Source of the DNA: an uncultured Lachnospiraceae bacterium
GTDB taxonomy: Bacteria; Bacillota; Clostridia; Lachnospirales; Lachnospiraceae
DNA length: 64,000 nt
Assembly: GCA_910577675.1 (NCBI GenBank)
Contig: CAJTOR010000001.1
Location: 124,001-188,000, forward strand
Direction of reading: 5' to 3'
Numbering within the stretch: the stretch's first letter is position 1; every line of letters starts with the position of its first letter. Both the position numbers and the translations under genes were made by a program. The notes beneath the pieces are model-generated. The model searched no databases, was not told the DNA's origin, and worked only from the letters and a program-made list of their open reading frames with translations. Of this stretch, positions 1 to 8,990 are shown piece after piece.

Positions 1-123
1 CTTATAAACCCCCTTTGGAAGGTTCTTTTTTATATTCATAACAATCGCATCCGTGCCGAGTTCTTCCTTTGCAAGTAAAATGGCTTCCTTTTCCGTACTT
101 GCGGTGAATTTCTTTATTATCAT
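1..123 (-). CDS. flhF: FlhF, flagellar SRP-like GTPase (N-terminal 41 residues only)
   Basis: This is the start of an open frame that runs off the left edge of the window. It begins MIIKKF and contains EKEAILLAKEELG and DAIVMNIK, the typical N-terminus of FlhF, the SRP-family GTPase that sets the position and number of flagella. The GTPase domain lies outside the window. The start codon is 1 nt past the flhA stop, so the two are probably translationally coupled. The call rests on this short N-terminus plus the standard flhA-flhF order. Confidence 0.85.
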   Translation of the reverse strand, partial: MIIKKFTASTEKEAILLAKEELGTDAIVMNIKKNLPKGVYK

Positions 124-124
124 T

Positions 125-2158
125 TTATGCTGTCACCATCCCCACTGATTGTAATTCAACATTTGATTCGATCTCATTGTACGATACAACAATTAGTTCC
201 TGGAAATAATCCCTCGAAAGCCGTTTAAAATACATGCGGACAATCGGGGAGGTAATTATTACCGGGTTCTTTCCAAGATTTTCCAGTTTCCCAACTTCCG
301 CCTCGACGGACTTCATAATCTTCTGGGTCCGATCCGGGTCAAGGGCTAAGAAAGCCCCCTGCTCGGTCTGCTTAACACTCCCCATGATCTCCTGCTCGAT
401 CTTAGGGTCGAGCGTTACAACACTGGTCATCTCACCGTTCGGGAAGTACTTGTTTGATATCGCGCGCTTCAGACTCTGACGCACATATTCCGTAAGCACA
501 TCCGTATCCCTGGTGGTTGGAGCATAGTCCGCAAGTGTTTCAAAAATCGTGACAAGATCCAGAATGGAAATACCCTCGCGCAAAAGATTCTGTAAAACTT
601 TCTGGATTTCCCCGACACCGAGAAGTTTTGGCACAAGCTCGCCGATAAGGGTCTGGTTTGCCTCCTGCATATTGTTGATAAGGTTCTGTACATCCTGCCT
701 GGTCAAAAGCTCGTCTAAATGCGCGCTGATTACCTGTGTCAGGTGGGTCGCAATAATGGATGGCGGGTCAACAACCGTGTAGCCGTAGGACTCCGCCCTC
801 TCCCTCTGGCTCTCCGTAATCCAGATAGCGGGAAGATGGTACGATGGCTCAAAGGTCGGGATACCGGTAATCTCCTCCTCGACATACCCCGGGTTCATCG
901 CCATATAGTGGTCAAAAAGGATCTCACCGTCACTGACCGGGATTCCCTTGATCTTGATTACATACTGGTTCGGATTAAGCTGGATATTGTCGCGCAGACG
1001 GATGGTTGGCACAACACAGCCAAACTCAAGCGCGATCTGCCGCCTTATCATAACAACGCGGTCAAGCAGGTCTCCGCCCTGGTTTACATCGGCAAGCGGG
1101 ATAATGCCGTAACCGAACTCAAGCTCGATAAAATCCACATGCAAAAGCGATGTGACATTCTCGGGTCTGCGTATCTCCTCGGCGCTTGTTTCCTCGATGC
1201 TCGCCTCCGCCTCGATCTCCTCCACCTGGGTCTTTTTCCTGATTACCGCAGCGGTTGCAAGGAACGCAAGCCCGTAAGGACAGAAGATAAAAAACGGCAG
1301 CGGCGTAAATATGCCAAGAAATACCATGCTGCCCCCAACCATATATAATACCTTTGGAATTGAAAAGAGCTGTTTGACAAGCAGGTCCCCGATATCAGCT
1401 TCCTTTGATACCTTGGTGACAAGGATACCGGTGGCAAGAGAAATCATAAGTGATGGGATCTGGCTGACCAGACCGTCCCCGATGGTAAGCATCGCATATT
1501 TGTTAAGTGCATCCGTGGCAGTCAGCCCGCCTCGCATCATCCCCATGACCACGCCGCCCACCAGGTTGATTACAGTGATAATAAGACCTGCGGTCGCATC
1601 TCCCTTTACATACTTGGTAGCACCGTCCATGGAACCGAAGAACGACGATTCTTCCTGTATCTTCTCGCGCCGTTCCTTCGCCTGCTGATCTGTGATCGCG
1701 CCGGTGTTCAAGTCGGCATCAATCGCCATCTGCTTGCCGGGCATCGCATCGAGCGTAAATCTCGCCGTCACTTCGGACACGCGCTCCGAACCTTTATTGA
1801 TAACCAGAAACTGGACAATAATCAATATGATAAAGACTATCATGCCGACCACCGGGTCGCCCCTGCCCACAAATTCGCCGAACTGGGTTACGACAGCGCC
1901 CGGGTCGCCGGTCGTAAGGATCAGCTTTGTTGACGACACATTCAGGGATATACGGAATGTTGTCGTAAAGAGCAGGATGGTCGGGAATGTGGACATATTC
2001 AGCACTTCCTGGGAAAAGAGCGCATTGAACAGGATAATCATGGCAATCGAGATATTTAACGCCAAAAGCACATCGAGCAGGCTCGATCTCATCGGCACAA
2101 TCAAAAACACGATTGCCGCCAGGATATAAATACCAATGGCAAAATCCGCTTTTCTCAT
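125..2158 (-). CDS. flhA: FlhA, flagellar type III export gate protein
   Basis: FlhA is the large export-gate subunit of the flagellar secretion apparatus. The 677-residue length is normal for the family. The N-terminal half (about 1-315) has several hydrophobic membrane segments and carries the FHIPEP-family signature around residues 130-155 (RVSEVTARFTLDAMPGKQM, followed by AIDADL). The C-terminal half is the cytosolic domain that binds chaperone-substrate complexes and forms the nonameric ring. The ATG has a strong AAAGGAGGAA ribosome site. It sits between flhB and flhF, as in Bacillus and clostridia. Confidence 0.97.
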   Translation of the reverse strand: MRKADFAIGIYILAAIVFLIVPMRSSLLDVLLALNISIAMIILFNALFSQEVLNMSTFPTILLFTTTFRISLNVSSTKLILTTGDPGAVVTQFGEFVGRGDPVVGMIVFIILIIVQFLVINKGSERVSEVTARFTLDAMPGKQMAIDADLNTGAITDQQAKERREKIQEESSFFGSMDGATKYVKGDATAGLIITVINLVGGVVMGMMRGGLTATDALNKYAMLTIGDGLVSQIPSLMISLATGILVTKVSKEADIGDLLVKQLFSIPKVLYMVGGSMVFLGIFTPLPFFIFCPYGLAFLATAAVIRKKTQVEEIEAEASIEETSAEEIRRPENVTSLLHVDFIELEFGYGIIPLADVNQGGDLLDRVVMIRRQIALEFGCVVPTIRLRDNIQLNPNQYVIKIKGIPVSDGEILFDHYMAMNPGYVEEEITGIPTFEPSYHLPAIWITESQRERAESYGYTVVDPPSIIATHLTQVISAHLDELLTRQDVQNLINNMQEANQTLIGELVPKLLGVGEIQKVLQNLLREGISILDLVTIFETLADYAPTTRDTDVLTEYVRQSLKRAISNKYFPNGEMTSVVTLDPKIEQEIMGSVKQTEQGAFLALDPDRTQKIMKSVEAEVGKLENLGKNPVIITSPIVRMYFKRLSRDYFQELIVVSYNEIESNVELQSVGMVTA

Positions 2159-2180
2159 TCCCGTTCCTCCTTTCGTCTTA

Positions 2181-3377
2181 TTACATAGCTTTATTCTTTA
2201 AATTATATACGTAGGAGAGTACCTCCGCGGTCATCTGATATAGCTCCACCGGGATTTCCTGCTCCAGGTCAACATTATAATATAGCATGCGCGCAAGCGG
2301 TTTATTCTCGACGATCGGGATATCGTGCTCCCTCGCCGCATCTTTTATCTTGCCCGCAATATAATCCGCGCCCTTTGCGATCAGCACCGGTGCGGAAGAA
2401 ACTTCCCTGTCATATTTTAACGCGCACGCGAAATGCGTCGGGTTCGTGATTACAACATCCGCTTCCGGAAGCTGCTGCATCATCCTGCGCTGGGATGCCT
2501 CGCGCATCTTCTGGCGTATCCGCCCCTTAATCTGCGGATCACCCTCCGTCTGCTTGTATTCATCTTTTACCTCCTGCTTTGTCATGCGCATTTCCTTCTT
2601 GAATTTTCTTCTCTGATAAAAAAGGTCTGCAAAACCAATAACCAGGAAAAACGCGCTTACGCGGATTCCCAAATCGATAATCTCCTCCCCGACATAGACC
2701 GTTGCCGCCGAGATATTACCAATCTGATATAATATATACAAATGGTCTACTTTATTCTTCATTGTTGTGTAAACAATCACACTGATTACAACTATCTTGG
2801 CAATCGCCTTGATTAACTCCATGACTTTATCCATGGAAAATATTTTTTTAAATCCCTTGATCGGGTTGATCTTGCTTAGTTTCGGCATCAGGGGCTTGCC
2901 CGTCATCTTCCACTTTACCTGCATAACATTTGTGACAAATGCAATCAGGAACGCTACCGCAAGGAAAGGCAGAATGGCAAGCAATACCTCAAGGATTCCA
3001 TCCTGTAAGAGCCTGCCATAAGTATTGTTGTTAAACTCATCGGAAGCGACCGTGCCAATCATGGCATAGACATCCGTGAATGAACTGATAAGACGCTTGC
3101 CAAGCAGTCCTGTAAAAGCTTTCAGTGACAGGAACAATCCGAGCAGCCCAAATGCAGTTGTCAGTTCCTGGCTTTTTGATACCTGACCTTCCTTCCTGGC
3201 ATCGTCAAGTTTCTTTGTGGTTGGCTCCTCGGTCTTTTCCCCGCCAGGTCCCTCCTGCGCAAAAAATTGCAGGTTCATCGGACAGGTCAAAAAAGGAGGT
3301 TCCTGTGCTGTCAAAACCCAGTTTCCACGCTGGACAGATCTTTTTAAGACTCCCCTTAGCGCCATGTGCCTCACCAT
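2181..3377 (-). CDS. flhB: FlhB, flagellar export switch protein
   Basis: FlhB controls the switch of export from rod and hook to filament substrates. It has four membrane segments followed by a cytosolic domain with the autocleavage motif NPTH (within VVITNPTHFACAL). The family N-terminus, NLQFFAQE, begins only at residue 35 of the longest frame. The first 33 residues (MVRHMALRG...) have no family resemblance and the ATG at 3377 lacks a well-spaced ribosome site. A TTG at 3290, four codons before NLQFFA, is a plausible true start and would leave about 90 nt after fliR. The function is certain; the start is not. Confidence 0.93.
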   Translation of the reverse strand: MVRHMALRGVLKRSVQRGNWVLTAQEPPFLTCPMNLQFFAQEGPGGEKTEEPTTKKLDDARKEGQVSKSQELTTAFGLLGLFLSLKAFTGLLGKRLISSFTDVYAMIGTVASDEFNNNTYGRLLQDGILEVLLAILPFLAVAFLIAFVTNVMQVKWKMTGKPLMPKLSKINPIKGFKKIFSMDKVMELIKAIAKIVVISVIVYTTMKNKVDHLYILYQIGNISAATVYVGEEIIDLGIRVSAFFLVIGFADLFYQRRKFKKEMRMTKQEVKDEYKQTEGDPQIKGRIRQKMREASQRRMMQQLPEADVVITNPTHFACALKYDREVSSAPVLIAKGADYIAGKIKDAAREHDIPIVENKPLARMLYYNVDLEQEIPVELYQMTAEVLSYVYNLKNKAM

Positions 3378-3380
3378 CCT

Positions 3381-4148
3381 CTAATGCAGATATGTCGATG
3401 CTTTTTTCAGCATATCAAGCATCTGGTCAAATATAAAATCGGCGATCGAGTCAAGCTGCGCCGTGATGACGACAAGCACCACAAGACCGATCAGGACTTT
3501 GAGCTGGATACCGATTACAAACATATTCATCTGCGGTGCCACTTTCGCTAAGATGGCAAGCACCGCATTCACTATCATAAGGGCTGCGAACACCGGCAGC
3601 GCAATGCGGAAACCGATCACACAAAAATCTGTCACAAACTGAAGCATCAGCTTATAGATCTCCGTGTTAAGCACAACACCACCCACCGGGATCAGCTCAA
3701 AAGAATCCACGATTGCCTCGATTATATAATAGTGCAGCCTTGACACAAACATTATCAGCAGAACCGCATAATTATAAATGTTTGAAGTCAGTGACACTGT
3801 GTTCCTGGTTGCCGGATCAAATTCCGTTGCCATGGAGAAACCGATCTGCATGTCCATGATCTGTCCCGCAAAGGACAGGATGAACGTGCAGATATTTGCA
3901 AAAAGTCCGAGCACCACGCCCGCTATCACATTCTCCGCAACCAGAAACAAATACCCGAGGGAACCGCTGTAGACGAGAGGCTGGTAGGCCGATATAGTAA
4001 ATACCAGGTAGGCAAGCACCGCAGAAAGCCCGATTTTGATCCTCTGCGGCACCGTGCTCATCGAGAAGAACGGTGCTGCGTACACAAAGGCGGATATCCG
4101 CGCCAGGATCACAAGATAAAACTCAAACTGTTCTAACGTAAATGTCAT
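3381..4148 (-). CDS. fliR: FliR, flagellar export gate protein
   Basis: A 255-residue polytopic membrane protein that forms the core of the flagellar export gate with FliP and FliQ. It starts MTFTLEQFEFYLVILARISAF, with the usual early hydrophobic helix and the family stretch GFSMATEFDPATRN in the middle. Its length is typical. A GGAGGGCGGGC ribosome site precedes the ATG. It lies in the invariant order fliP-fliQ-fliR-flhB-flhA. Confidence 0.95.
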   Translation of the reverse strand: MTFTLEQFEFYLVILARISAFVYAAPFFSMSTVPQRIKIGLSAVLAYLVFTISAYQPLVYSGSLGYLFLVAENVIAGVVLGLFANICTFILSFAGQIMDMQIGFSMATEFDPATRNTVSLTSNIYNYAVLLIMFVSRLHYYIIEAIVDSFELIPVGGVVLNTEIYKLMLQFVTDFCVIGFRIALPVFAALMIVNAVLAILAKVAPQMNMFVIGIQLKVLIGLVVLVVITAQLDSIADFIFDQMLDMLKKASTYLH

Positions 4149-4179
4149 GCCCGCCCTCCAAAACCATCACATCCAAAAA

Positions 4180-4452
4180 TTAACCTTTCAGGAAGTATGG
4201 CAGATTCTCCATCAGATAATTGAAAAACTCCACCACAGAATTCATAATCCACCTTCCACACAACATGATGGTCACAAAAATACCCAAGAGCTTTGGCACA
4301 AAAGTCAGGGTCTGCTCCTGGATTGAAGTAACCGTCTGAAGGATACTGATAACCAAACCGACGATAAGCGACACCAGAAGCATCGGGGCTGACACTTTCA
4401 CAATCAGGTACAGCGCCCGGTTCACAATCTCGATCACCTGAGTTTCCGACAT
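4180..4452 (-). CDS. fliQ: FliQ, flagellar export gate protein
   Basis: A small (90-residue) protein with two membrane helices that packs around the FliP-FliR export channel. It starts MSETQVIEIVNRALY and contains the family segment QEQTLTFVPKLLG. The ATG at 4452 was preferred over a GTG three codons upstream because an AGGAAG ribosome site lies 8 nt before it, and because 90 residues is the family length. It lies between fliP and fliR. Confidence 0.94.
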   Translation of the reverse strand: MSETQVIEIVNRALYLIVKVSAPMLLVSLIVGLVISILQTVTSIQEQTLTFVPKLLGIFVTIMLCGRWIMNSVVEFFNYLMENLPYFLKG

Positions 4453-4484
4453 GCTTCCCACTTCCTTTCAGATACTCTCATTAC

Positions 4485-5306
4485 TCACAATAACCGGAAA
4501 GTTTCAATCACCTGCTCGATAATTAAATTCCATCCATCCGCCATAATAAAAAGCAATAATTTAAACGGCATGGAGATCGTTGTCGGCGGAAGCATCATCA
4601 TACCCATCGACATAAGTGTCGATGCCACCACCATATCAATGATAATGAACGGAACGTAGATCATAAAGCCGATGATAAACGCCATCCTCAACTCGCTTAT
4701 GATAAAAGCTGGGATCAGCACAGAAGTCGGGCAGTCGTCCCAACTCTCAAGCGAGGTAAATCCCGCCACCTTCAGGAAAAGTTTTAAGTCCTTCTCATCC
4801 GTCTGGTCAAACATAAATTTTCTTAGCGGCTCCACCCCCCGCTCAAAAGCCTCCTCCTGCGTGATCTCACCCGCCGAGAGCGGCTGTATCGCTTCCGTGT
4901 TGATTTTCGAAAATACCGGCGACATGATAAATACCGTTAAAAACAGCGCCAGCCCAATCAGGATCTGGTTTGGCGGCGTTGTCTGCATCCCGAGTGCCGT
5001 CCTTGTAAAATGGAGGACAATCAGGATGCGGGTAAATGAAGTCACCATAATCAGTATTGACGGTGCGATCGAGATAATGGCAACCAATATCAGAATTTGC
5101 AGGGTTGCGGTCAGACCTCCCCCTTCCTTCGTACTGAAATAGAAGGACAGCTCATTCCCCCCCTGGTCTGTCAGCCCATTATCCGTCGCCGCAGCAAATA
5201 TTGTTTTGGGAGCATCAAAAAGAAAGGTTAACAGGCACACCCCGAAAACAACAAGTACTGCAACGATTTTTTTCCTATTTCTCTTTATACAGTCCTTACA
5301 TTTCAT
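4485..5306 (-). CDS. fliP: FliP, flagellar export gate protein
   Basis: The main channel subunit of the flagellar export gate. It has a basic N-terminus and a signal-like hydrophobic helix (about 12-35), followed by the family block FTRTALGMQTTPPNQILIGL. The C-terminal helices end in GWNLIIEQVIETF. The ATG at 5306 is chosen because AAAGG lies 9 nt upstream; the longer frame would begin with a TTG at 5315 with no suitable spacing. It starts just after fliO and is followed by fliQ. Confidence 0.95.
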   Translation of the reverse strand: MKCKDCIKRNRKKIVAVLVVFGVCLLTFLFDAPKTIFAAATDNGLTDQGGNELSFYFSTKEGGGLTATLQILILVAIISIAPSILIMVTSFTRILIVLHFTRTALGMQTTPPNQILIGLALFLTVFIMSPVFSKINTEAIQPLSAGEITQEEAFERGVEPLRKFMFDQTDEKDLKLFLKVAGFTSLESWDDCPTSVLIPAFIISELRMAFIIGFMIYVPFIIIDMVVASTLMSMGMMMLPPTTISMPFKLLLFIMADGWNLIIEQVIETFRLL

Positions 5307-5318
5307 GTGTATCAACCT

Positions 5319-5792
5319 TTACTTTATGTCATCATCATATTCGCTGTCAGGGGAGGGGGAAGTCTTTTTCACCGGCTCTTCCCCCTCCTGTGTAATCGGC
5401 TGCTTTTTCAGCATGCCGGTAAAAATACTCTTAAAACTTGCGGTATCCTGCACCCCGGCGCGCCACATGGTGATATCTTCCTCCTGCAACTCGGAAAGCA
5501 TGGTCACTGTATCTTTGCAGATGGCAATCACAAAATAGCGCCTTCCCACCTGGATAATGGACAGATATTTGTTCTGTGCCAGATGGAACGTATCAACCGT
5601 TTTAAAATTACTGTTTTTTTGGCGTGCAAGCTGTTTTCCGCCCACCAGGCGCGTGACAAAATAACTTGCCACAATAATCAGGATGCACAGTACTATCAAG
5701 CCGAATAAACTGGCAATACTGCTAAGCCTTGTGCCTGACAGGGCAGCCGTGCTATCACTCCCAGAAATCCCCAAAAAGAACATCCTAGCCAA
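5319..5792 (-). CDS. fliO: FliO/FliZ-like flagellar export assembly factor
   Basis: FliO helps assemble the FliP ring of the export gate. The 157-residue protein has one membrane helix (about residues 24-50, LFGLIVLCILIIVASYFVTRL) and then a small cytosolic domain with the family pattern VDTFHLAQNKYLSIIQVGRRYFVI. The C-terminus is charged and disordered. The frame opens with a TTG at 5792 that overlaps the cheY stop by 8 nt; an ATG at 5783 is the alternative start. Position between cheY and fliP supports the call. Confidence 0.85.
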   Translation of the reverse strand: MARMFFLGISGSDSTAALSGTRLSSIASLFGLIVLCILIIVASYFVTRLVGGKQLARQKNSNFKTVDTFHLAQNKYLSIIQVGRRYFVIAICKDTVTMLSELQEEDITMWRAGVQDTASFKSIFTGMLKKQPITQEGEEPVKKTSPSPDSEYDDDIK

Positions 5793-6147
5793 TCGCTTTC
5801 TTTACGGCCTCCAACACTCTGTCCGGCTGGAACGGTTTTACGATGAAATCTTTCGCACCGGACTGGATGGACTCGATAACCATTGCCTGCTGACCCATCG
5901 CGGAACACATAATGATCGCCGCATTCGGGTCTGTTGCCTTAATCTTTTTAAGTGCCTGGATACCATCCATCTCAGGCATGGTAATATCCATCATAACAAG
6001 ATCCGGCTTTGTTTCATTGTATTTCTCCACTGCCTTCTGGCCATTTTCAGCCTCACCGACAATCGTGTAACCGTTCTTTGTCAGGATATCCTTGATCATC
6101 ATTCTCATAAATGCTGCATCGTCACAAATCAAAATATTCTTCGCCAT
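5785..6147 (-). CDS. cheY: CheY, chemotaxis response regulator
   Basis: A single-domain receiver of 120 residues. It has the acidic pair DD near residue 9-10, the phospho-acceptor Asp in LVMMDITMPEMDG, the CSAMGQ switch Ser and the KPF lysine. Phosphorylated CheY binds the flagellar switch (FliM and FliY) to change rotation. It lies directly between fliY and fliO, as in Bacillus, and no other che gene is present in the window. Confidence 0.94.
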   Translation of the reverse strand: MAKNILICDDAAFMRMMIKDILTKNGYTIVGEAENGQKAVEKYNETKPDLVMMDITMPEMDGIQALKKIKATDPNAAIIMCSAMGQQAMVIESIQSGAKDFIVKPFQPDRVLEAVKKAIG

Positions 6148-6183
6148 ATTCTCTCTCCTTTTTGTATGAATTTTGGGCGCGAC

Positions 6184-7413
6184 TTACTTGTCCTTTATAA
6201 TTTCTGTTACCCGGATACCAAATGCCTCCTCAATGACGACTACCTCGCCCCTGGCAACATACTTTCCATTGACTAACACATCGATTGGCTCCCCTGCCAA
6301 TCTACTTAATTCTATGATAGTTCCCGGCGCAAAGTCAAGTATTTCTTTTATCGATTTGCTGGTTCTACCAAGTTCTACTGTAACCTCAAGCGGCACATCG
6401 AGCAAAAGATCGATATGTTCCGTCTGCAAAAGCGGGCTTGGCTGCATCATAAACGGCTGGAACTGCGCCGGTGCAATATTGACCTCCTGCTGCTGCATCC
6501 CCATCATAGGCATACCACCCACCATCTGCTGCGGCATTCCCATCATAGGCATACCGCCCATCATCTGCTGCGGCATCCCCATCATAGGCATACCACCCAT
6601 CATCTGCTGCGGCATCCCAGCCTGCTGAGAAGATGCATCCGGCTGGGCCGACTGCGGGTCAGCCGACGTATTTAATGCCTCCACCTGCGCCTCATCCGCC
6701 CCGGTATATTTCATAAACTTCCGGCACAGATCCCTTGCAAAATCAAATGGATAAAGCTGCATCAGCTCGCTGTCAATCAGCGTGCCAATCTCCATGCGGA
6801 ACGCCACCTTCACAAATTTCCCTTTCAGGAATTCCGCAACATCCGAGCCGTTTAACACTTCCTGCAAATCAACCAGTTCCGCGCTTGGCGGGCTGATATC
6901 CACCTTCTGCTCAAGCATGGAGGAAATGGAGGTGGCAGCAGAACCCATCATCTGGTTCATCGCCTCACTGATCGCACTCAAATGCAATTCCGAAAGATCC
7001 CCTTCCGTGTTGGTTCCGTCCCCTCCCATCATCAGATCCGTAATAATTTTTACGTCACTTTCCTTGAGCACAAGGATGTTATTTCCATCCAATCCCTCTT
7101 TATAACATATCTGAATAAAAACGCACGGTCTGTCATAATCCTTGATTAAATCATCCCATGTTGTATAAGTTACAACCGGCGTTGTGATATTCACCTTCTG
7201 GTTTACCAGAGAAAAAAGAGTTGTTGCCGCTGTTCCCATACTGATATTGGAAACTTCCCCAACAGCGTCCTTTTCCGCATCATTTAATTCCTCATCCGCA
7301 TTCGGGATCACCCTCGCCGGAGCCGCATCCTCCGGCTCCGGCGTACCCGCACCCGAAGTATCCATCCCCGCCAGCAAAGCGTTAATCTCTTCCTGTGATA
7401 ACATTCCATCCAT
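6184..7413 (-). CDS. fliY: FliY, flagellar switch protein with CheY-P phosphatase domain
   Basis: FliY is a C-ring component that also dephosphorylates CheY-P. The 409-residue protein has three parts. An N-terminal CheY-binding-like motif, LSQEEINALL (5-14), comes first. A CheC-type phosphatase domain follows, with two D/S-x3-E-x2-N sites (D49/E53/N56 and S146/E150/N153). A FliN/SpoA domain lies at about 330-409. Between phosphatase and FliN domains is a Met/Gln/Gly-rich linker of three 13-residue repeats of the MPQQMMGGMPMMG type. Both active sites keep their key residues, so phosphatase activity is expected. Confidence 0.95.
   Translation of the reverse strand: MDGMLSQEEINALLAGMDTSGAGTPEPEDAAPARVIPNADEELNDAEKDAVGEVSNISMGTAATTLFSLVNQKVNITTPVVTYTTWDDLIKDYDRPCVFIQICYKEGLDGNNILVLKESDVKIITDLMMGGDGTNTEGDLSELHLSAISEAMNQMMGSAATSISSMLEQKVDISPPSAELVDLQEVLNGSDVAEFLKGKFVKVAFRMEIGTLIDSELMQLYPFDFARDLCRKFMKYTGADEAQVEALNTSADPQSAQPDASSQQAGMPQQMMGGMPMMGMPQQMMGGMPMMGMPQQMVGGMPMMGMQQQEVNIAPAQFQPFMMQPSPLLQTEHIDLLLDVPLEVTVELGRTSKSIKEILDFAPGTIIELSRLAGEPIDVLVNGKYVARGEVVVIEEAFGIRVTEIIKDK
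6496..6612 (-). repeat. 39-bp tandem repeat in fliY (three units)
   Basis: Three consecutive 39-bp units begin at 6496, 6535 and 6574; a fragment of a fourth follows at 6613. The units differ at only a few positions. They keep the fliY frame and encode the Met-rich linker (about residues 267-306) between the phosphatase and FliN domains. The copy number is likely to vary between strains. Confidence 0.95.
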
Positions 7414-7420
7414 GGCGCTC

Positions 7421-8401
7421 CTACTCCTCCTCTCTTATTATTGATGATATCTTCACTGCGTAGGAATCCGAGGATGAACCCGGCAATGCAGTAAATTTCT
7501 TAATATTCCCGACATAGACACTCAACTCATCCTCCACTTTGGAGTTCAACTTGATAATGTCACCCTTTTGCATATTTAACAGATCATTCAGGGAGATGGT
7601 ACTCTTGCCAAGAACAGCCCTGACAGGAATCCTCGCCCTCGCAATCATCACCTCAATCACATCCCTATAACTTGTATCGTCGAGTGTCTGCATCGAAGCA
7701 TACCAGAACTTGGTATTGAGTTTGTCGATTACATCCTCGACACAGCTATATGGGATACAGACATTCATCATACCCTCCACCACGCCAATCCGGACATTCA
7801 TCGTCACGATGGCAGCCATCTCGGACGGCTGGATAATCTGCGCAAACTGCGAATTTGTTTCGATTCGCGTCAAACGCGGCTCGACGTGGACAACATTCAC
7901 CCACGGCTCCGGCAGCAGGTTCGTGATAACATTGTAAATTCTTTCGATTATGGCAAGCTCAATCTCGGTGAAATCCCTCGATTTCTCAAGCGGGTTTCCC
8001 TCACCCCCAAGCATCCTGTCCACAATCGCATAGCCCAGGTTCTGCGCCAGCTCAATAATGATGCTCCCCTCAAGGGGGGAGAAATCCACAATGCCGAGCA
8101 ATACCGGATTTGACAGCGCGTTTGTAAACTCCTGGTAAATGACAGCCTCCGAGTTCATGACCTCGACGGACACGTTCTTGCGAAGGTAGCCGGGGAGGTT
8201 GGTTGAAAGCAGCCTCCCGAAATGCTCAAAAATATTTTCAAGTGTTCTCAAATGCTCTTTGGAGAATTTCGACGGGCGCTCAAAATCATAATTTTTGACC
8301 GATTTGGCACCGTCGTCCTTAAATTCTTCCGCGTCGAGTTCCCCGCTACTCAGTGCATGGAGTAGCTGGTCTATCTCACTTTGTGATAAGATGTCGCCCA
8401 T
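7421..8401 (-). CDS. fliM: FliM, flagellar motor switch protein
   Basis: The C-ring protein that receives CheY-P. The N-terminal CheY-binding peptide is LSQSEIDQLLHAL (5-17). The CheC-like middle domain is at about 45-230 and the C-terminal SpoA (FliN-like) domain at about 245-326. The length of 326 is normal. The stop is 7 nt before the fliY start, so the two switch genes are closely linked. Confidence 0.96.
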   Translation of the reverse strand: MGDILSQSEIDQLLHALSSGELDAEEFKDDGAKSVKNYDFERPSKFSKEHLRTLENIFEHFGRLLSTNLPGYLRKNVSVEVMNSEAVIYQEFTNALSNPVLLGIVDFSPLEGSIIIELAQNLGYAIVDRMLGGEGNPLEKSRDFTEIELAIIERIYNVITNLLPEPWVNVVHVEPRLTRIETNSQFAQIIQPSEMAAIVTMNVRIGVVEGMMNVCIPYSCVEDVIDKLNTKFWYASMQTLDDTSYRDVIEVMIARARIPVRAVLGKSTISLNDLLNMQKGDIIKLNSKVEDELSVYVGNIKKFTALPGSSSDSYAVKISSIIREEE

Positions 8402-8458
8402 ACCTGACCTCTATTCTTTCTGGATACTTACCTGTTAAACCCATGCTTCCTCAAAATT

Positions 8459-8977
8459 CTACAAACCCATATAGGAACCAAAGTCAATTCGGTAGATACA
8501 ATTTGTATCAAATTCCTCCTGCAATAACTTGAGGATTTCTTCTTTTACAAGATCTTTGCTGTCCAGATGGTTCTCATAAGTAAGATCGCTGAGCGAATTC
8601 TGGATAATCTCCTTGATGCGGGCATTCTGCGGCTCTATAAGCGGTTGGATTGTCTTATAATCCTTCGCTTTCTTGTTGAGTACAAGTGAAACATTAACCC
8701 GCAGATAATGCTCTTTGCCGTCCGCGCCCTTTGCAAGCGGAACCGTCATCTCCTCCGCAACCAGGATCGGCTCAAGATCCTGTGGAAGCACATCCTCCTC
8801 CTTCTCTTTCGGAAGCGGCGACTCAAGTTCCAGGTCAATCGCCTGGCAGATTTTCGTAATCATTGTATTCATCTTCTGCGCGTTAGGCAGATACACAAAA
8901 AGCATCACCCCGCAGAGCGTCAGGTTCACAAGCGTCGTCGCCAGGATAATAACCGTCAATATATTCTTCTTCATCAC
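8459..8977 (-). CDS. fliL: FliL, flagellar basal-body-associated protein
   Basis: A 172-residue inner-membrane protein that supports the stator. A single N-terminal helix (about 6-30) is followed by an extracytoplasmic domain ending in the FliL-type pattern LVKEEILKLLQEEFDTNCIYRIDFGSYM. The region 55-75 is acidic and probably flexible. It sits between motB and fliM. Confidence 0.9.
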   Translation of the reverse strand: MMKKNILTVIILATTLVNLTLCGVMLFVYLPNAQKMNTMITKICQAIDLELESPLPKEKEEDVLPQDLEPILVAEEMTVPLAKGADGKEHYLRVNVSLVLNKKAKDYKTIQPLIEPQNARIKEIIQNSLSDLTYENHLDSKDLVKEEILKLLQEEFDTNCIYRIDFGSYMGL

Positions 8978-8990
8978 ATACCTCCATCAA

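Noticed and set aside
719..1348. 209-residue plus-strand open frame opposite flhA
   Set aside because: It is antisense to conserved flhA codons and has no ribosome site or family resemblance.
6496..6650. Regular repeats that could suggest a CRISPR array
   Set aside because: The 39-bp units are directly adjacent with no spacers and keep the fliY reading frame.
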